Source: Tritrichomonas musculus
Taxonomy: Eukaryota > Parabasalia > Tritrichomonadida > Tritrichomonadidae
Reading direction: 5' to 3'
DNA: 64,000 bases
Assembly (NCBI GenBank): GCA_039105265.1
Contig: JAPFFF010000022.1
Span: forward strand, 1,116,001-1,180,000
Below the pieces are notes generated by a model. The model made no database searches and was not told where the DNA came from. It worked only from the letters and a program-made list of their open reading frames with translations. A program made the translations under genes and the position numbers. Positions 17,653 to 28,400 of the stretch are shown here, one piece after another (position 1 is the stretch's first letter; each line of letters begins with the position of its first letter).

Positions 17653-18243
17653 TTAAATACAAATTTTGAGTGATATCGAATGCCTTATGAGCTCGGTCCA
17701 TACATGGTTATATCCATATTTCAACTCATTGGATACCCCATTTTTGGACACCAATATCTTATCAATTTTCATGTACTTCAAGTTTGAAACACAACCAGTG
17801 CACCCACTGTCCTCATTGATGACCAACTCAACCTTGTCAGCCTTAGTGAGTATCTTAATGAGCTCCATCAGCGTGTTGCTATGACACACTAGATAGTTGT
17901 TCATCCTCAGTGGATTGGTCTCATAGATATTCAGCAATATCTCGAGGAATTTATTTTTGGTACCCAAGTCGTCAGTGTCGGGTTCTAATGAACTATCGAT
18001 GGGTGGACTGTTTATTGGAGCAACTGATGGATATGGACCAGTTGTCGAGGGTGTAGTAAAATTTGCATCCTGTGTTCCATTTTGAGTATAACCCATTTGG
18101 GGTTGCATCTGTGGGACTTGAGGGTATGATACCGGTTGAACTGGTGGAGGTCTATTCGCGGCGATCTTAATATTCACATTCTGTTCCTGCTTAACACTCG
18201 CATCATTCTCACTTGATAGAATTCTAGCCTTATGGAGAGACAT
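17653..18243 (-). CDS. proline-rich-family Maverick protein (Mav-4 copy)
   Basis: Identical to the 14445-15035 protein. The start at 18243 is the ATG after the ATTTTTG box, matching the homolog at 4708. The disordered Pro/Gln-rich middle and the conserved C-terminal domain are both intact. Confidence 0.75.
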   Translation of the reverse strand: MSLHKARILSSENDASVKQEQNVNIKIAANRPPPVQPVSYPQVPQMQPQMGYTQNGTQDANFTTPSTTGPYPSVAPINSPPIDSSLEPDTDDLGTKNKFLEILLNIYETNPLRMNNYLVCHSNTLMELIKILTKADKVELVINEDSGCTGCVSNLKYMKIDKILVSKNGVSNELKYGYNHVWTELIRHSISLKICI

Positions 18244-18285
18244 TTCCAAAGTGCAAAAATATTTTTACCACTAATGCTATATTTC

Positions 18286-20370
18286 TTATACCATTTCTGG
18301 ATCAACTTGTGAGCCAGCTGGTGATTCATCATCGATATATTCAAGGCCATCGAGTGAGAGCTTGAAGTAGGTGTCTCTGCATAAACAGAGTTGGACAGGT
18401 GGTGGTCTAACAATGGCTCCACTTGGTTCGATAATCTTGTAATATGTATCATTATCACCAGTGAATATTGGTTGACCATTGACTTGAATTTGGATATTGC
18501 CTTTGCCACCATCTAAGCCATCATAACAGTATCCAGCAGATGCACGTTCAGTTTGGACATTGAATACAAATGATGTGGCATCACTCAATGTATTTCGATA
18601 TCGGACACCATTTTCATCGTTCTTGGGCATGGTGAAGCTATCTTCGAATTCCTTTGAACATTGGAGTGTGATACCATCGAGGTCTCCAGCTGTTAATTGG
18701 CTTTCGAAGAATCTGGCACCAATGGTACTGACATTCTCATCTGGGAAGTTCTTACCACCGATATTCAAAAAGCAGTTTTGGTAAACCGGATTCTCAAATA
18801 CAGTCAAATCATTGTGATGCTTGGGGAACAACAATGACATGCTTGTGACATTGATTAATGGGATATTCAATGTAGACTTGATTCCGTTAGCGGCAGCTGC
18901 AATTGGGAATGCATGATAATCGACCTTTTGAGATGGGATTACTAGGCCTTCACGTAATATGGATTCAATGCTTGCACGAGTGGCTTCACAAACACCATAG
19001 CCTTGCATGTTGGACTTACAGAGAGTGATAGTCATTCGGTTAACAGTGAGTGTTGCTGGTTGTGATGAATATGTTTCACTCAAGATTTGCTTTCTTGCAC
19101 CATGATATTCACTCATGATGTGGTTAGCAGATTTAGCAACGGTCTTCTCGATTTGCCATACATAGTACTTACCATCATTGTGTTGCAAAGCTGGTTTGGT
19201 GTAATCAGGATTGGCTAAACATATTTCTTCATCAGTGGCAGTTGGCTTGAGGTCCAATTTAGCAAACTCATCTGCTGTATAGCTGAAATACATGACAAGA
19301 TCCTGTGCGATATCATCATAAGTATATGAACCATCACTTTGGAAATTATATTGTTCACCAATTCTGTATCTAAGCTTATATTTGATTGGAGCTGGAGTTG
19401 GACTTGGACTTGGACTTGGTGATGGATCTGGCTTATCTTCTTCTTCAGGAGATGGTGAAGGTCCTGGAGTTGGTGAAGGTCCTGGAGTTGGTGAAGGAGA
19501 TGGTGATGGTGTTCCAGGTCCTGGGATGATAGCCTCATTACCGATTTGAGTGAATTGGTGTTTGAGATGTCCATGTGCTTTGATTTGTTTGAGTTTATCG
19601 AGTTCCTCTGGGGATACGGTATCATTATCTTCTAGGAATGCCTTGGCTTCAGCAACCGTGTATGGGTCAATGGCAGACCAAACAAGACCTGCTGGACTGA
19701 CTTGGAATCTAATGGATAAATCACCAATGATTCCATTAGGGAATAAGTCAAATGCCTGTAATGCAAGCAAGTCATCAAATGGTACATTCAAGTCGAATTC
19801 AGTTGTGGTCTTACCACCATCCTTGAAGCTATTGAGATTAACGTATGAACCAGCATGAGTTTGACTGTAATTGCTGATGTTCTCCCATAAGCTGTGAACG
19901 AATCTGCGGCGCATCTTCTCAGTCTCAGGTTTCAAAACCGAGTATAGGAAGCCCTCGCGAATGCATTAATTTTGCTGATATCCGACATTGACATTGTTAT
20001 GGAGAATCTCGAGCCTGTCGAATAATTGGTTCGAGGACTTAAATCCAACGAACAGTTTATAGAAGTTATTTGGATCATTGATCTCTTGCAATTTGGCCAA
20101 ATCGGTGTTCAATTGCAAATCGAGTTTGATGTGGAATGTGAGGAAGCCTTTGTCGATATCGCTAATGAAGTGGTCGGGGTGTGTTAATGAAATCTGTGAG
20201 TACTGGCCTTGGTGAAATGGGGCTGGCTGGTCATGGCAATCGACAGTTCTAAATGAGAAGCTTCTGGTACCATCATTCACATTGATGATATTTCTCATCT
20301 TCTGGAATGTGTCATTGACATTCCCAACCTCGTATTTCAAATTGTGAGCTCTTTCGTTCCTGTATCTCAT
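18286..20370 (-). pseudogene. major capsid-like protein with an in-frame TAA (Mav-4 copy)
   Basis: The mirror of 12318-14402. The ATG is at 20370 and the in-frame TAA at 19966-19968, identical in place to the Mav-3 copy; the frame is otherwise open to 18286. Both copies share the stop, so it predates their separation or was spread by gene conversion. Unless the stop is read through, neither copy can make a full capsid protein. Confidence 0.75.
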
Positions 20371-20417
20371 TTTGTATCTTGGAAAAAAGCTTGAAATCAC
20401 ATTTTTGTATATACCAA

Positions 20418-20669
20418 ATGGGTATTGGCATCTTCAAGAAGATTAAGAACGCTTTCAAGAACGTCGGTAGTAAGCTCAAGAATGCAGCTCAAACTGTCAT
20501 CCGCAACATCCCAAGGGCAGTTGATATTGGAAAGGGGATCATCAATAGGATCAAGCCAATTGCTGACTTCATACCAGGTGTTGGACCAGTTGTAGACACC
20601 ATCAGCACTGGACTCAATTACGTAAGCAAAGCTAATGATATAGGCAAATCCATACTGGACAAGGTTTGA
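20418..20669 (+). CDS. amphipathic small minor structural-type protein (Mav-4 copy)
   Basis: Identical to 12019-12270. The ATTTTTG box at 20401-20407 ends ten bases before the ATG, which supports the short 83-residue form. Confidence 0.65.
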   Translation: MGIGIFKKIKNAFKNVGSKLKNAAQTVIRNIPRAVDIGKGIINRIKPIADFIPGVGPVVDTISTGLNYVSKANDIGKSILDKV

Positions 20670-20719
20670 TCATCATAGAATATCCACATACATATGAATA
20701 TATTTTTGTCCGTTTTGAA

Positions 20720-21154
20720 ATGAATACGGATATCAGGGTTATTAATGATAACAAGATGGAGCAACGCACGTTCAACTCAGTAGAGGAGTTCGACCTGTTC
20801 TACCAGAAGTACAAGGACATGTTCAATGAGAAGACCACCAATTACCTCAATAAAACCTACAAAATAATCACCCCCGAATGCGAGTACAGGATTACCAAAC
20901 GCACTGGCAAGGATGGCTCCAGTAATGTGTTTCTCAAGAAGATCACCAAGCAAGCCGATAGTGACAACCTGGTGGAGATCCAATTTGCAAGCATTCGTGC
21001 TGACATCAATGCATTGCAGTCAACTGTAGATGAATACACCAAGCGGATTACCACTCTGGAGAACACCATCGGCGTGATCACCACAAAAATAAATCAGCTC
21101 ACCAGTACTGTGAATGAGTGTACTGATGCAGTGAACAGTCTCCTGAGGCATTAG
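20720..21154 (+). CDS. coiled-coil virion-type protein (Mav-4 copy)
   Basis: Identical to 11534-11968. The start at 20720 follows ATATTTTTGTCCGTTTTGAA. The C-terminal third is a coiled coil. The 3' end overlaps the opposing gene at 21151 by four bases. Confidence 0.6.
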   Translation: MNTDIRVINDNKMEQRTFNSVEEFDLFYQKYKDMFNEKTTNYLNKTYKIITPECEYRITKRTGKDGSSNVFLKKITKQADSDNLVEIQFASIRADINALQSTVDEYTKRITTLENTIGVITTKINQLTSTVNECTDAVNSLLRH

Positions 21155-21378
21155 ATCTTAGAATTATTTGGGATTACCTGGTGATTGAGTGAGTGGTGTA
21201 GAGTTGATGATGTTGACTTAATGATTGGGTCATGCACAACACACCCCTTATCCTCATATTTTGGGACTGTGGGTTTGGTACAACTCATAGTTCGCCTATT
21301 TCGCATGTGACGTTCCAGGTGATTGAAATACGTAAGCCCATTTGAATCTCTTAATACACGGCGTTCCTCATATGACAT
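21151..21378 (-). CDS. small basic protein, unknown (Mav-4 copy)
   Basis: Identical to 11310-11537. Divergent from the coiled-coil gene at 21413 over 34 bases containing AAAAAACACTTTTTTTCATA, an A/T-rich shared promoter. Confidence 0.5.
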   Translation of the reverse strand: MSYEERRVLRDSNGLTYFNHLERHMRNRRTMSCTKPTVPKYEDKGCVVHDPIIKSTSSTLHHSLNHQVIPNNSKI

Positions 21379-21412
21379 TTAATCCTGAAAAAACACTTTT
21401 TTTCATATCTAA

Positions 21413-21646
21413 ATGACTGAATTGGGTGAATACAAGAAGGAGATTCCAGAGCTTAAGCGCATCAAACATGATCTCAAGGAGAAGTGCTATATGTATAAGG
21501 GCCACCTCAATAACATCAAAGGGGGTATGCTGGGTAGCAATGGACTAGCCGTTCGTGAATCACTGATTGAGGATATCAATAGTCTGAAGGAGAAGGTCGC
21601 CAAACTCGAGAATGAGCTCGCTGAATTATCAAGCGATAACCACTAA
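21413..21646 (+). CDS. small coiled-coil protein (Mav-4 copy)
   Basis: Identical to 11042-11275, 77 residues, almost entirely heptad repeats. Its last codons form the first copy of the 12-base repeat GATAACCACTAA. Confidence 0.65.
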   Translation: MTELGEYKKEIPELKRIKHDLKEKCYMYKGHLNNIKGGMLGSNGLAVRESLIEDINSLKEKVAKLENELAELSSDNH

Positions 21647-21787
21647 ATATTGGGTCGACGGGATTTATGCGCAAGCTCTAAGCTCCAAAGGAGATTCCCG
21701 CAGACCCAGATTTCATGGAGATAACCACTAATTCCCTGGAACAGCAATTTTGCTGTCCCGATTGAGACCACTATTTTTGCACATTAA
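21635..21787 (+). other. structured intergenic segment before the integrase
   Basis: GATAACCACTAA occurs at 21635 and again at 21720, bracketing a stem TGGGTC..CGGGA / TCCCG..GACCCA with an inner CTCC-AAA-GGAG hairpin. A second hairpin, GGAACAGCAA/TTGCTGTCCC, follows. An ATTTTTG box at 21773-21779 then leads to the integrase ATG at 21788. Confidence 0.5.
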
Positions 21788-23005
21788 ATGACTGACAACA
21801 GGAAATCGTTCAAGATATTCGACAATGAGTACAATTCGCTGCTCAAGTACCCATTCAAATCCAAGATATCAAAACTGGACCCATCGCAGTTCATCATCAA
21901 CCCAGAAACTCATCATGAGCCATTCGTGAAGGACTTCAAATTGAAATCATGCAGTCCCTATTCAAAACCGGATTTCTCATTGGAACCCGGATGCTGGGAA
22001 GTCGATTTGATGTTTGTGAAGTACACCACAAGGGCTGATGATGAAATCCAGTCCGTGGTAGTCCATGAAACCATTTACCTCATCATGGTGAATGTCAACA
22101 CACGGTATCTAATTGTGGAACCGCTTAAGAACAGACTAGCTGATACCATCAAGACTGCATACACCAAAATCATTCTTGAGAAATATGATGACTTCAAATT
22201 CAATACCATCAAATGCGATGGTGAGAATAACCTACTCAAAGTGCTTGATATACTTGGCCGCTACAATCCATCCAGAAATAAATATAGAGGTACCAAAAAT
22301 GTGTTGATTGACCGTAATGCAGTGATTGTCGATAAATCCAAACACAACAACGCTCACAAAATCGTTGATGCAACCATCAGGACACTCCGTAATGCATTCG
22401 GTTTAGATAATCGTCGGATTGGAGACCCATACCTGATGCAACAGATGGTACACTTCTATAACAACACACCACATCGGTCTCTACGAATGCCCAATCCCAA
22501 TTACCGAGATGATGTAATCCAATATGACCCGTATCTAGCAAGGGAACCCAAGTGGATATACTACACACCCAATCAAATGCAGCACAACCCAGATTTGGAG
22601 TGGAGATACATCAGGGATTGCCAAAGGAGGCTACGTCGAGTCAAAAATAATATGCAAATGGGTGGACTACTGAGCTATCGCAAGGGGAATATCATATTGG
22701 TCCATTACGATACATCCAAAACTGAGAAGAAGCATGAGAAGCAGAGGCGTGTGTTCAATGAGATTGCCGAATTCATAAGATACCATAATGGGAACGTCGA
22801 ATGTAAACTGCTGAAGCCATATTATAGATTCCAGTTGAATGATGATAATAATCAATATGTACCGTATACCAAAACCAAAACTGGTCGAACACCTAAGTCT
22901 GATGATGAGCGAGCTACCGTAACTGTCCCCATTATGTATACCCGATTCGTGGCACCCAATTATGCATCATTAGGTAAAGACTATAAGCAGTACTTTGCTA
23001 TATAA
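21788..23005 (+). CDS. rve-family Maverick integrase (Mav-4 copy)
   Basis: 405 residues, one residue different from the Mav-3 copy (Lys for Glu in SLGKDYKQ near the C-terminus). D73, D144 and D194 are all present; Asp takes the usual Glu position. It is preceded by the ATTTTTG box and followed after three bases by the 110-residue gene. The reading frame is intact, so this copy may still encode an enzyme able to act on related termini. Confidence 0.85.
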   Translation: MTDNRKSFKIFDNEYNSLLKYPFKSKISKLDPSQFIINPETHHEPFVKDFKLKSCSPYSKPDFSLEPGCWEVDLMFVKYTTRADDEIQSVVVHETIYLIMVNVNTRYLIVEPLKNRLADTIKTAYTKIILEKYDDFKFNTIKCDGENNLLKVLDILGRYNPSRNKYRGTKNVLIDRNAVIVDKSKHNNAHKIVDATIRTLRNAFGLDNRRIGDPYLMQQMVHFYNNTPHRSLRMPNPNYRDDVIQYDPYLAREPKWIYYTPNQMQHNPDLEWRYIRDCQRRLRRVKNNMQMGGLLSYRKGNIILVHYDTSKTEKKHEKQRRVFNEIAEFIRYHNGNVECKLLKPYYRFQLNDDNNQYVPYTKTKTGRTPKSDDERATVTVPIMYTRFVAPNYASLGKDYKQYFAI

Positions 23006-23008
23006 TAA

Positions 23009-23341
23009 ATGCCAAAGCGCTATTTCCATACACAGACCACCGAGTTTAAGCTACCTGAGGACTTCATATATAGTCGCAATAAGAAGTACATCGTAGTGCA
23101 GTATGTGGGAGCTATCCTGAATAAGACCATCATCGGTGATTTGATGGTACACTCGGATATTGTTGAATTTGACCCATACTGTGACCACTTCATAATGCTA
23201 GCCAACAGACGGCAAACCAAGTATCGCAAATATGAGATGCTCAATAGGACCAAGCGGGATTTCAAAATATGGTTCACAGACCTGTATGGTAATGAGATAA
23301 AACCCGATGCATTCGTGCTATCGTGCTTGCTAATCTATTGA
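23009..23341 (+). CDS. conserved 110-residue Maverick protein (Mav-4 copy)
   Basis: Differs from 9347-9679 by Tyr for Cys (VQYVGAI) and Thr for Ala (LNRTKRD). It starts directly after the integrase TAATAA, suggesting a shared transcript. Unknown function. Confidence 0.65.
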   Translation: MPKRYFHTQTTEFKLPEDFIYSRNKKYIVVQYVGAILNKTIIGDLMVHSDIVEFDPYCDHFIMLANRRQTKYRKYEMLNRTKRDFKIWFTDLYGNEIKPDAFVLSCLLIY

Positions 23342-23379
23342 CCACAGTATGGCCCATATAGGAGTTTATTTTTTGGTAA

Positions 23380-24000
23380 ATGCAGGATGAATACCTTGAT
23401 GTTTATAATATGAAACCAGGTCAATATCGCGAATTGCCGTACTCAAAATATTTATCAGCTGTGTACCTCGATGTTGATAAGGTTACCAAATTATATTTCC
23501 CACGTGATTTAGTTCCACCACCAGTCGTTCATGACTATACGATTGATAAAGTCGGAGCCACATTCACAATGAATTCGTATGAAGAGGTCCCTACATACAT
23601 CTGGAGATCCAAATTTGTGGCATCGAAGAATGATTATTGCATGATCCTAGTTCAGGGACCCAATAATAATAGACTCAGACCAAATTCATATATAGCCTAC
23701 CCCAGAAAATATTTCAAGGATACAGTTCTTGCAAACACAACTAAATCACCTGGTGATCACCCAATAGGGTTCGAGATATCGGTTTATTCAAACCCATTAC
23801 TGTTACCAACCATATATTGCTTTGAACAATTTCCGCTATTCCAGGTGAATCAGACAGCTCAGCCAGATAGTGGTCCAAAACCCATACAATTTTCATTCAC
23901 AAATGATGCAGTTTTTGGTAGATCCCCACCTCGTAAAAGGATTATGGTCAATGACGAGACTTCCCCATTCAAGCGGAGGACTAAGGATTGGTATCACAAG
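23380..24000 (+). pseudogene. Arg/Ser-rich tailed protein, truncated by Mav-5
   Basis: The true start is visible here: ATG 23380 after ATTTTTTGGTAA, giving ten more residues (MQDEYLDVYN) than the Mav-3 copy can encode. The first 207 residues match 7857-9278 with four substitutions. The frame then meets TAG at 24001-24003, at the junction with the next element. The whole acidic and RS-rich tail is lost. Confidence 0.8.
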
Positions 24001-24001
24001 T

Positions 24002-24080
24002 AGTATACGTTAGGCTGTGCGCCCTTAACGGTCGCCCAGACCTAACTGCGCCGACCGATATCACTAGGGAACTTTGAACA
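24002..24080 (+). repeat. putative terminus of Mav-5
   Basis: A GC-rich stretch of about 60 bases (AGTATACGTTAGGCTGTGCG...CCGACCGATATCACTAGGGA) in otherwise AT-rich DNA, directly at the junction with Mav-4. No partner repeat is in the window. Confidence 0.5.
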
Positions 24081-24104
24081 AAAAAAACATAACCATTTTA
24101 AAGT

Positions 24105-25439
24105 TTATGCTATATCCAATAGGGTAGCATATGGTGTTCTTGTAAATATTTCACATTTTGGATTTTCAGAATTTGAAATTCCATTTTTGAAAAATGAACT
24201 GTTGAAAACTATTGATTGAGCAATAGAAATAACATTGAAAGTTGTTTTGTCTAACGGAAAACGTATATTATTCAAATAAATTTCTGTTGGTTCACATTGA
24301 TATTCCGATGAAGGCGAATTTGCAGAATTAAATGAAACATTGACTTTGATTTCTTTCTGAGTCACAATATTATTTTTAGTTTCAGGATAAGAAAGATAAA
24401 TTGTTGCTTCATAATTGTCAAGTGCTTTTTCTAAATTATATCGAATTATTCCTTCAGATTTGTTATCAAAGGTATAATTAACTTTTGCCAGTTTTATCAA
24501 ATTATTCATATCTGGTATGTCATCTTTTAATGCATATATGGATAAATCTGGATCTGATTTGCCTTCGAGAGCAGCAAATCTGGCTTCAAAAGCGGCTATC
24601 GTAGCCTTTAATGTGGTATTTTCAGCCTCTAATGTCTCAATTCTGCCTTTGAGCACATCTAAAGCCTCATTTGTTTCATCAACAGTAGGATAAGTATTCA
24701 TTATTTTTGCTATGTTTTCATCGTTTGTATGTGAGTTTTCTTCTATTTGATCAATCTTTTTATTAAGCGCATCAATGTCACTCATATATGCTATATCATT
24801 TACAGAATATTTCATACTTCTTATCGCTGTGTTCTCTTTGATGCTGATTGCACTAATTCTATGTCTCTTTGGGTTATCAATAATTATAGTTTTGTCTTGG
24901 AGAGATGCAGTTGGAAAGTTCTCTGTGCCCTCATAGTTCGATATCTCTCCATTTGATATATGAATTATTGGATAATTCTCTTCATAGTCTATATCATTAT
25001 ATTCGCTTACTTTCATGATCATAATCCTGACTTTGATAATTCCTTCACTTATTGTATCCTCAGCTTCTAAATGTATTTTGCCATCAATTAATTTGCCATT
25101 AATGTCAATTGTATCGTCTCTTTTCAAATCACTTTTTGAAATAAAATCATTATTTTCAAATTCATTGGCTATTTCATCCACCTTTAAGGCCAATAATTTG
25201 AAAATAGGTTTCAATGTTTCTCTGAATTGATTACATAATTCATAAGAGGCTGAAACCGATAAACTATATTCTTCTGGATTATCATCTTCTTCAGTATAAG
25301 GGATATCGTCTAAATTTGTATATTCTGAATTACACCAATTAATAACAGGTGAAATATCGGTGGTTATGCTCCTTAGTTCCATTCCAGGCCATACTCTCAT
25401 AACTTGCCAATATGGTTGACCTGCAACTCTTAATCTCAT
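24105..25439 (-). CDS. fibre-like coiled-coil protein
   Basis: 444 residues. Residues 1-210 are a mixed domain (RVWPGMELRSITTDISPVIN, FKLLALKVDEIANEFE). About 220-295 is a clear coiled coil (ALNKKIDQIEENSH, LKGRIETLEAENTTLKATIA). YALKDDIPDMNNLIKL follows, with a beta-rich C-terminus. The ATG overlaps the stop of the upstream gene as ATGA, so the two are translated from one transcript or at least were arranged as a unit. YALK.DIP also occurs in 6170-6721. Probably a particle-surface fibre. Confidence 0.65.
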   Translation of the reverse strand: MRLRVAGQPYWQVMRVWPGMELRSITTDISPVINWCNSEYTNLDDIPYTEEDDNPEEYSLSVSASYELCNQFRETLKPIFKLLALKVDEIANEFENNDFISKSDLKRDDTIDINGKLIDGKIHLEAEDTISEGIIKVRIMIMKVSEYNDIDYEENYPIIHISNGEISNYEGTENFPTASLQDKTIIIDNPKRHRISAISIKENTAIRSMKYSVNDIAYMSDIDALNKKIDQIEENSHTNDENIAKIMNTYPTVDETNEALDVLKGRIETLEAENTTLKATIAAFEARFAALEGKSDPDLSIYALKDDIPDMNNLIKLAKVNYTFDNKSEGIIRYNLEKALDNYEATIYLSYPETKNNIVTQKEIKVNVSFNSANSPSSEYQCEPTEIYLNNIRFPLDKTTFNVISIAQSIVFNSSFFKNGISNSENPKCEIFTRTPYATLLDIA

Positions 25440-28400
25440 TCGTAAACCTCTGAAAAAGCTGCTTTTAAAATTTGGATACCATGTGGAAAAAGTTGCATGC
25501 CGATAGATGCTGCACTCCCTACTGTGCCTGCTATACCAAAAGCTAGGGCAGTATATGAGACAATTCTTAAATGCTTAACGTCATTCTCTAAATGTTGAGT
25601 TATGTTTTTAACTTGAACCATTTCTGAATCAAGTACGTTAACTCTATGACTCATTTCATTCAAATCGTACGATACGACATCCAAATTATTTGTCACTAAA
25701 TTTAAATCACTTCTCATCGTCGTGATGTTATCGGCGGTTATGATTTTAGAACTTGTGATATTATAATCTGTATAAAGTGTGGTTGCTGCATTTGGATTTG
25801 GTGTTATTTCATAAAATTGTTGCTGAATAATATATTTGAAAGGATTCATAATTCCATCCCAATTGACCTCATCTACTGGATCCACCAAATCCTTTTTCAG
25901 ATATAATTCAATATTTCTATGACTTGCATCAATTTTTGAATCTTCAAAACGATAAGAGATTTTTTCAATTGTATCGAGAACACCGATAGTATCGCAATAA
26001 GCTGTATCGTTCCTTTCAACATGGTGAACTCCCTCAAGGCGAAATGACATTCGATTTGCTATATCTGAATTTGGTGAATAGATATCCAAGAAAATTTCCT
26101 CAATGTTTTTCACCTCAAAAGTTCGTTTCGAATAATTATATATTAATATTTCAATTGCATAAAGATCATAGCCTTCAACTGAATGACTGAAATTTGTGTT
26201 TCCCCAATCAACACCTATTTCATTTCCATTTTTCAAAGTGCCATCATTAAATTTCACTTTCAATTCAATTTTGCCATCTTTTTCCCATCCTTCTCCTCTA
26301 ACAGGTCTTCTGATAAATGCTTGCATTAAATTCTTTTCATTAACATTTGTATACCATATATTATCAGTAAAGAATTTTTTATTCCAGTCATCATTCTTCA
26401 TCATAACACATGCACCAATAGCATCATAAGCATCTTTTTTTGCTCTTGTATTGCATTTATTTATTATTTTTCCATTTGATTTGCCTTGGATATTTTTGCC
26501 ATCCCATTTAGTTCCATCCCATATTAAGTCCCATTTATTTCCAAAACAATATTCTTTGAATTTAAATTGTAAATGCGGTGGTATTGTATAATCTGAGGGT
26601 ACTTCAAAAATCATTTTATAATAATCATTATCTTCTGAAATAATTGAAGGCTTATAGAAATAATGAACGTCACTTTTGTGTAATTTGAGAGCATTATCGG
26701 CTTCAATTATTTTGCACTTAAAAACTGGTTTATTCGATTCAATTAAATCCTGACTTGTTTGATTCATTATACTCAAATCACCGTTCATCCATAACGTATA
26801 TGGCACAATATTGAGACGCTCATCAAAAGCTATGAAAAATTGAGAGCTATCTTCAGAACATTTATTTGTATATCCTTTCGATTCTTCATCATAAGCTATT
26901 ATCGGACATTGAATATGATTATCATGAACGCTTATGAAAAATTCTTTGATATATCGTCCTTCTGTGTCATAAACATCATCTTTTCTGAGAATTATTTTGA
27001 ATATATTTCCATTGAAAGCTTTCAATTTTTGTTCAATATCATCATCATTTATTTTAATTTTCAATATATTATAATTTACATTATTGATTGTTTTTGTATC
27101 CCCTTCAACGTTTTCATTTTTCACATTGAATTCTGGAACTCCAAATTTTATATTAAAAAGTGAATCTGTCTTATCTGATGACGTAGCTAATTTTTCAATA
27201 TCAACACCGTTTATTAATCCATTTACATTCAAATTTGCTAATATATTGAAATTGCCTAAAACCGGTTTTTTCTCATCAATTGTTCGGCCATCTTCTTTCA
27301 AAATATTGATATCATAGCTTTCTAAAAATTCATTTACTGAATTCACTCCTGAAATATTTGCTGGCAAATTATTATTAATATTAATATCTGCTATTTCATC
27401 TGATAATAATTTAATATCATCAACGGGGTCTACATGATGGCGCCAAACCCATTCACCTCCATATTGAACAATTTGGCCTTTTCCTAAAAATCGGCCTGAA
27501 TTCAAAAATTCAACCATAATTGACACACTCTCTGAATAGCTATTTCTCCAATTGCTGTCAAAACCTCTATTTCTATATGATAACATCACCCACTCTTCTA
27601 AATAATCATCCCATACATAGTTATCAGGAGGAACAAATTCATGATTGGTTCTCCATCCAGCTTCAAAATTCTGTCCATGTTCTTGCCATTCTTGATCAAA
27701 AACATTCCAAACATAATTATCACCAAAATGTTGTCTTTGATCTCTTTGCCATTCTAATCTTTCACTTTGATCTTGATTTATATATGAGTTATAATTTGCA
27801 TGAAATATCCATTGATCATATCTATCACTCCAACGAAAAACACCATCATTTATTTGAGATGGCAACAGAAAGGTTGCTAATGCTGAACTAGGATTCGTTC
27901 TCCAGTCTGTATTTGATTCTTGAATACCATTTTCTGCACCGACAGCAACCCATTCACCATGAAAAGTGTCAATGATAAAATTGCGTGGCATATTTTGTGC
28001 ATTAAGATTTGTTCGCCAACCTGATTGAAAATTAGAATTATAATGAAGAACCCAATGATCAGTTAATATGTCAAAAACATAATTTTCATCTCTTTGAAAA
28101 GAACGATCATGTGATGTGTCAATTACATTCACTTTTTCTTTCTTTTTTCGTCGTATTTTTATCGTTGTGTTCACTTGAGTTGCTGCTTCTTGATATATTT
28201 CTGGTTGAAACATCGCATCAACAAAAGAGCCGACACTATTATCAATTATTAAATGATTTTGCTTTTGAATTAATTGTTGAATGTCAAGATGTTGTTGTTG
28301 AGAAATTTGGCCAAAAAATCTTTGATTATTATTATTATTATTATTATCATTACAATTGCATTCTCTTATATTTGAGACTCTTTCTTCTAAAACATTATGT

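Larger units (their letters stand above)
15647..24000. mobile_element. Mav-4: Maverick inserted in Mav-3, cut at 24000
   Basis: It starts AGTAGTGATAGTGTATCAAT at 15647 within the Mav-3 ATPase gene. Gene order from the terminus is the YEYIN family, ATPase, membrane protein, proline-rich family, capsid, small genes, integrase, the 110-residue protein and the Arg/Ser-rich protein. Positions 17042-24000 mirror 8688-15646 with no net length change. The element is interrupted at 24000 inside the last gene by a new terminus (Mav-5). Confidence 0.85.
17042..24000 (-). repeat. right arm of the 6.96 kb inverted repeat
   Basis: The mirror copy of 8688-15646. Together with the spacer 15647-17041 it makes a long imperfect palindrome. 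The identical arms arise because two members of one family lie head to head. Confidence 0.9.
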
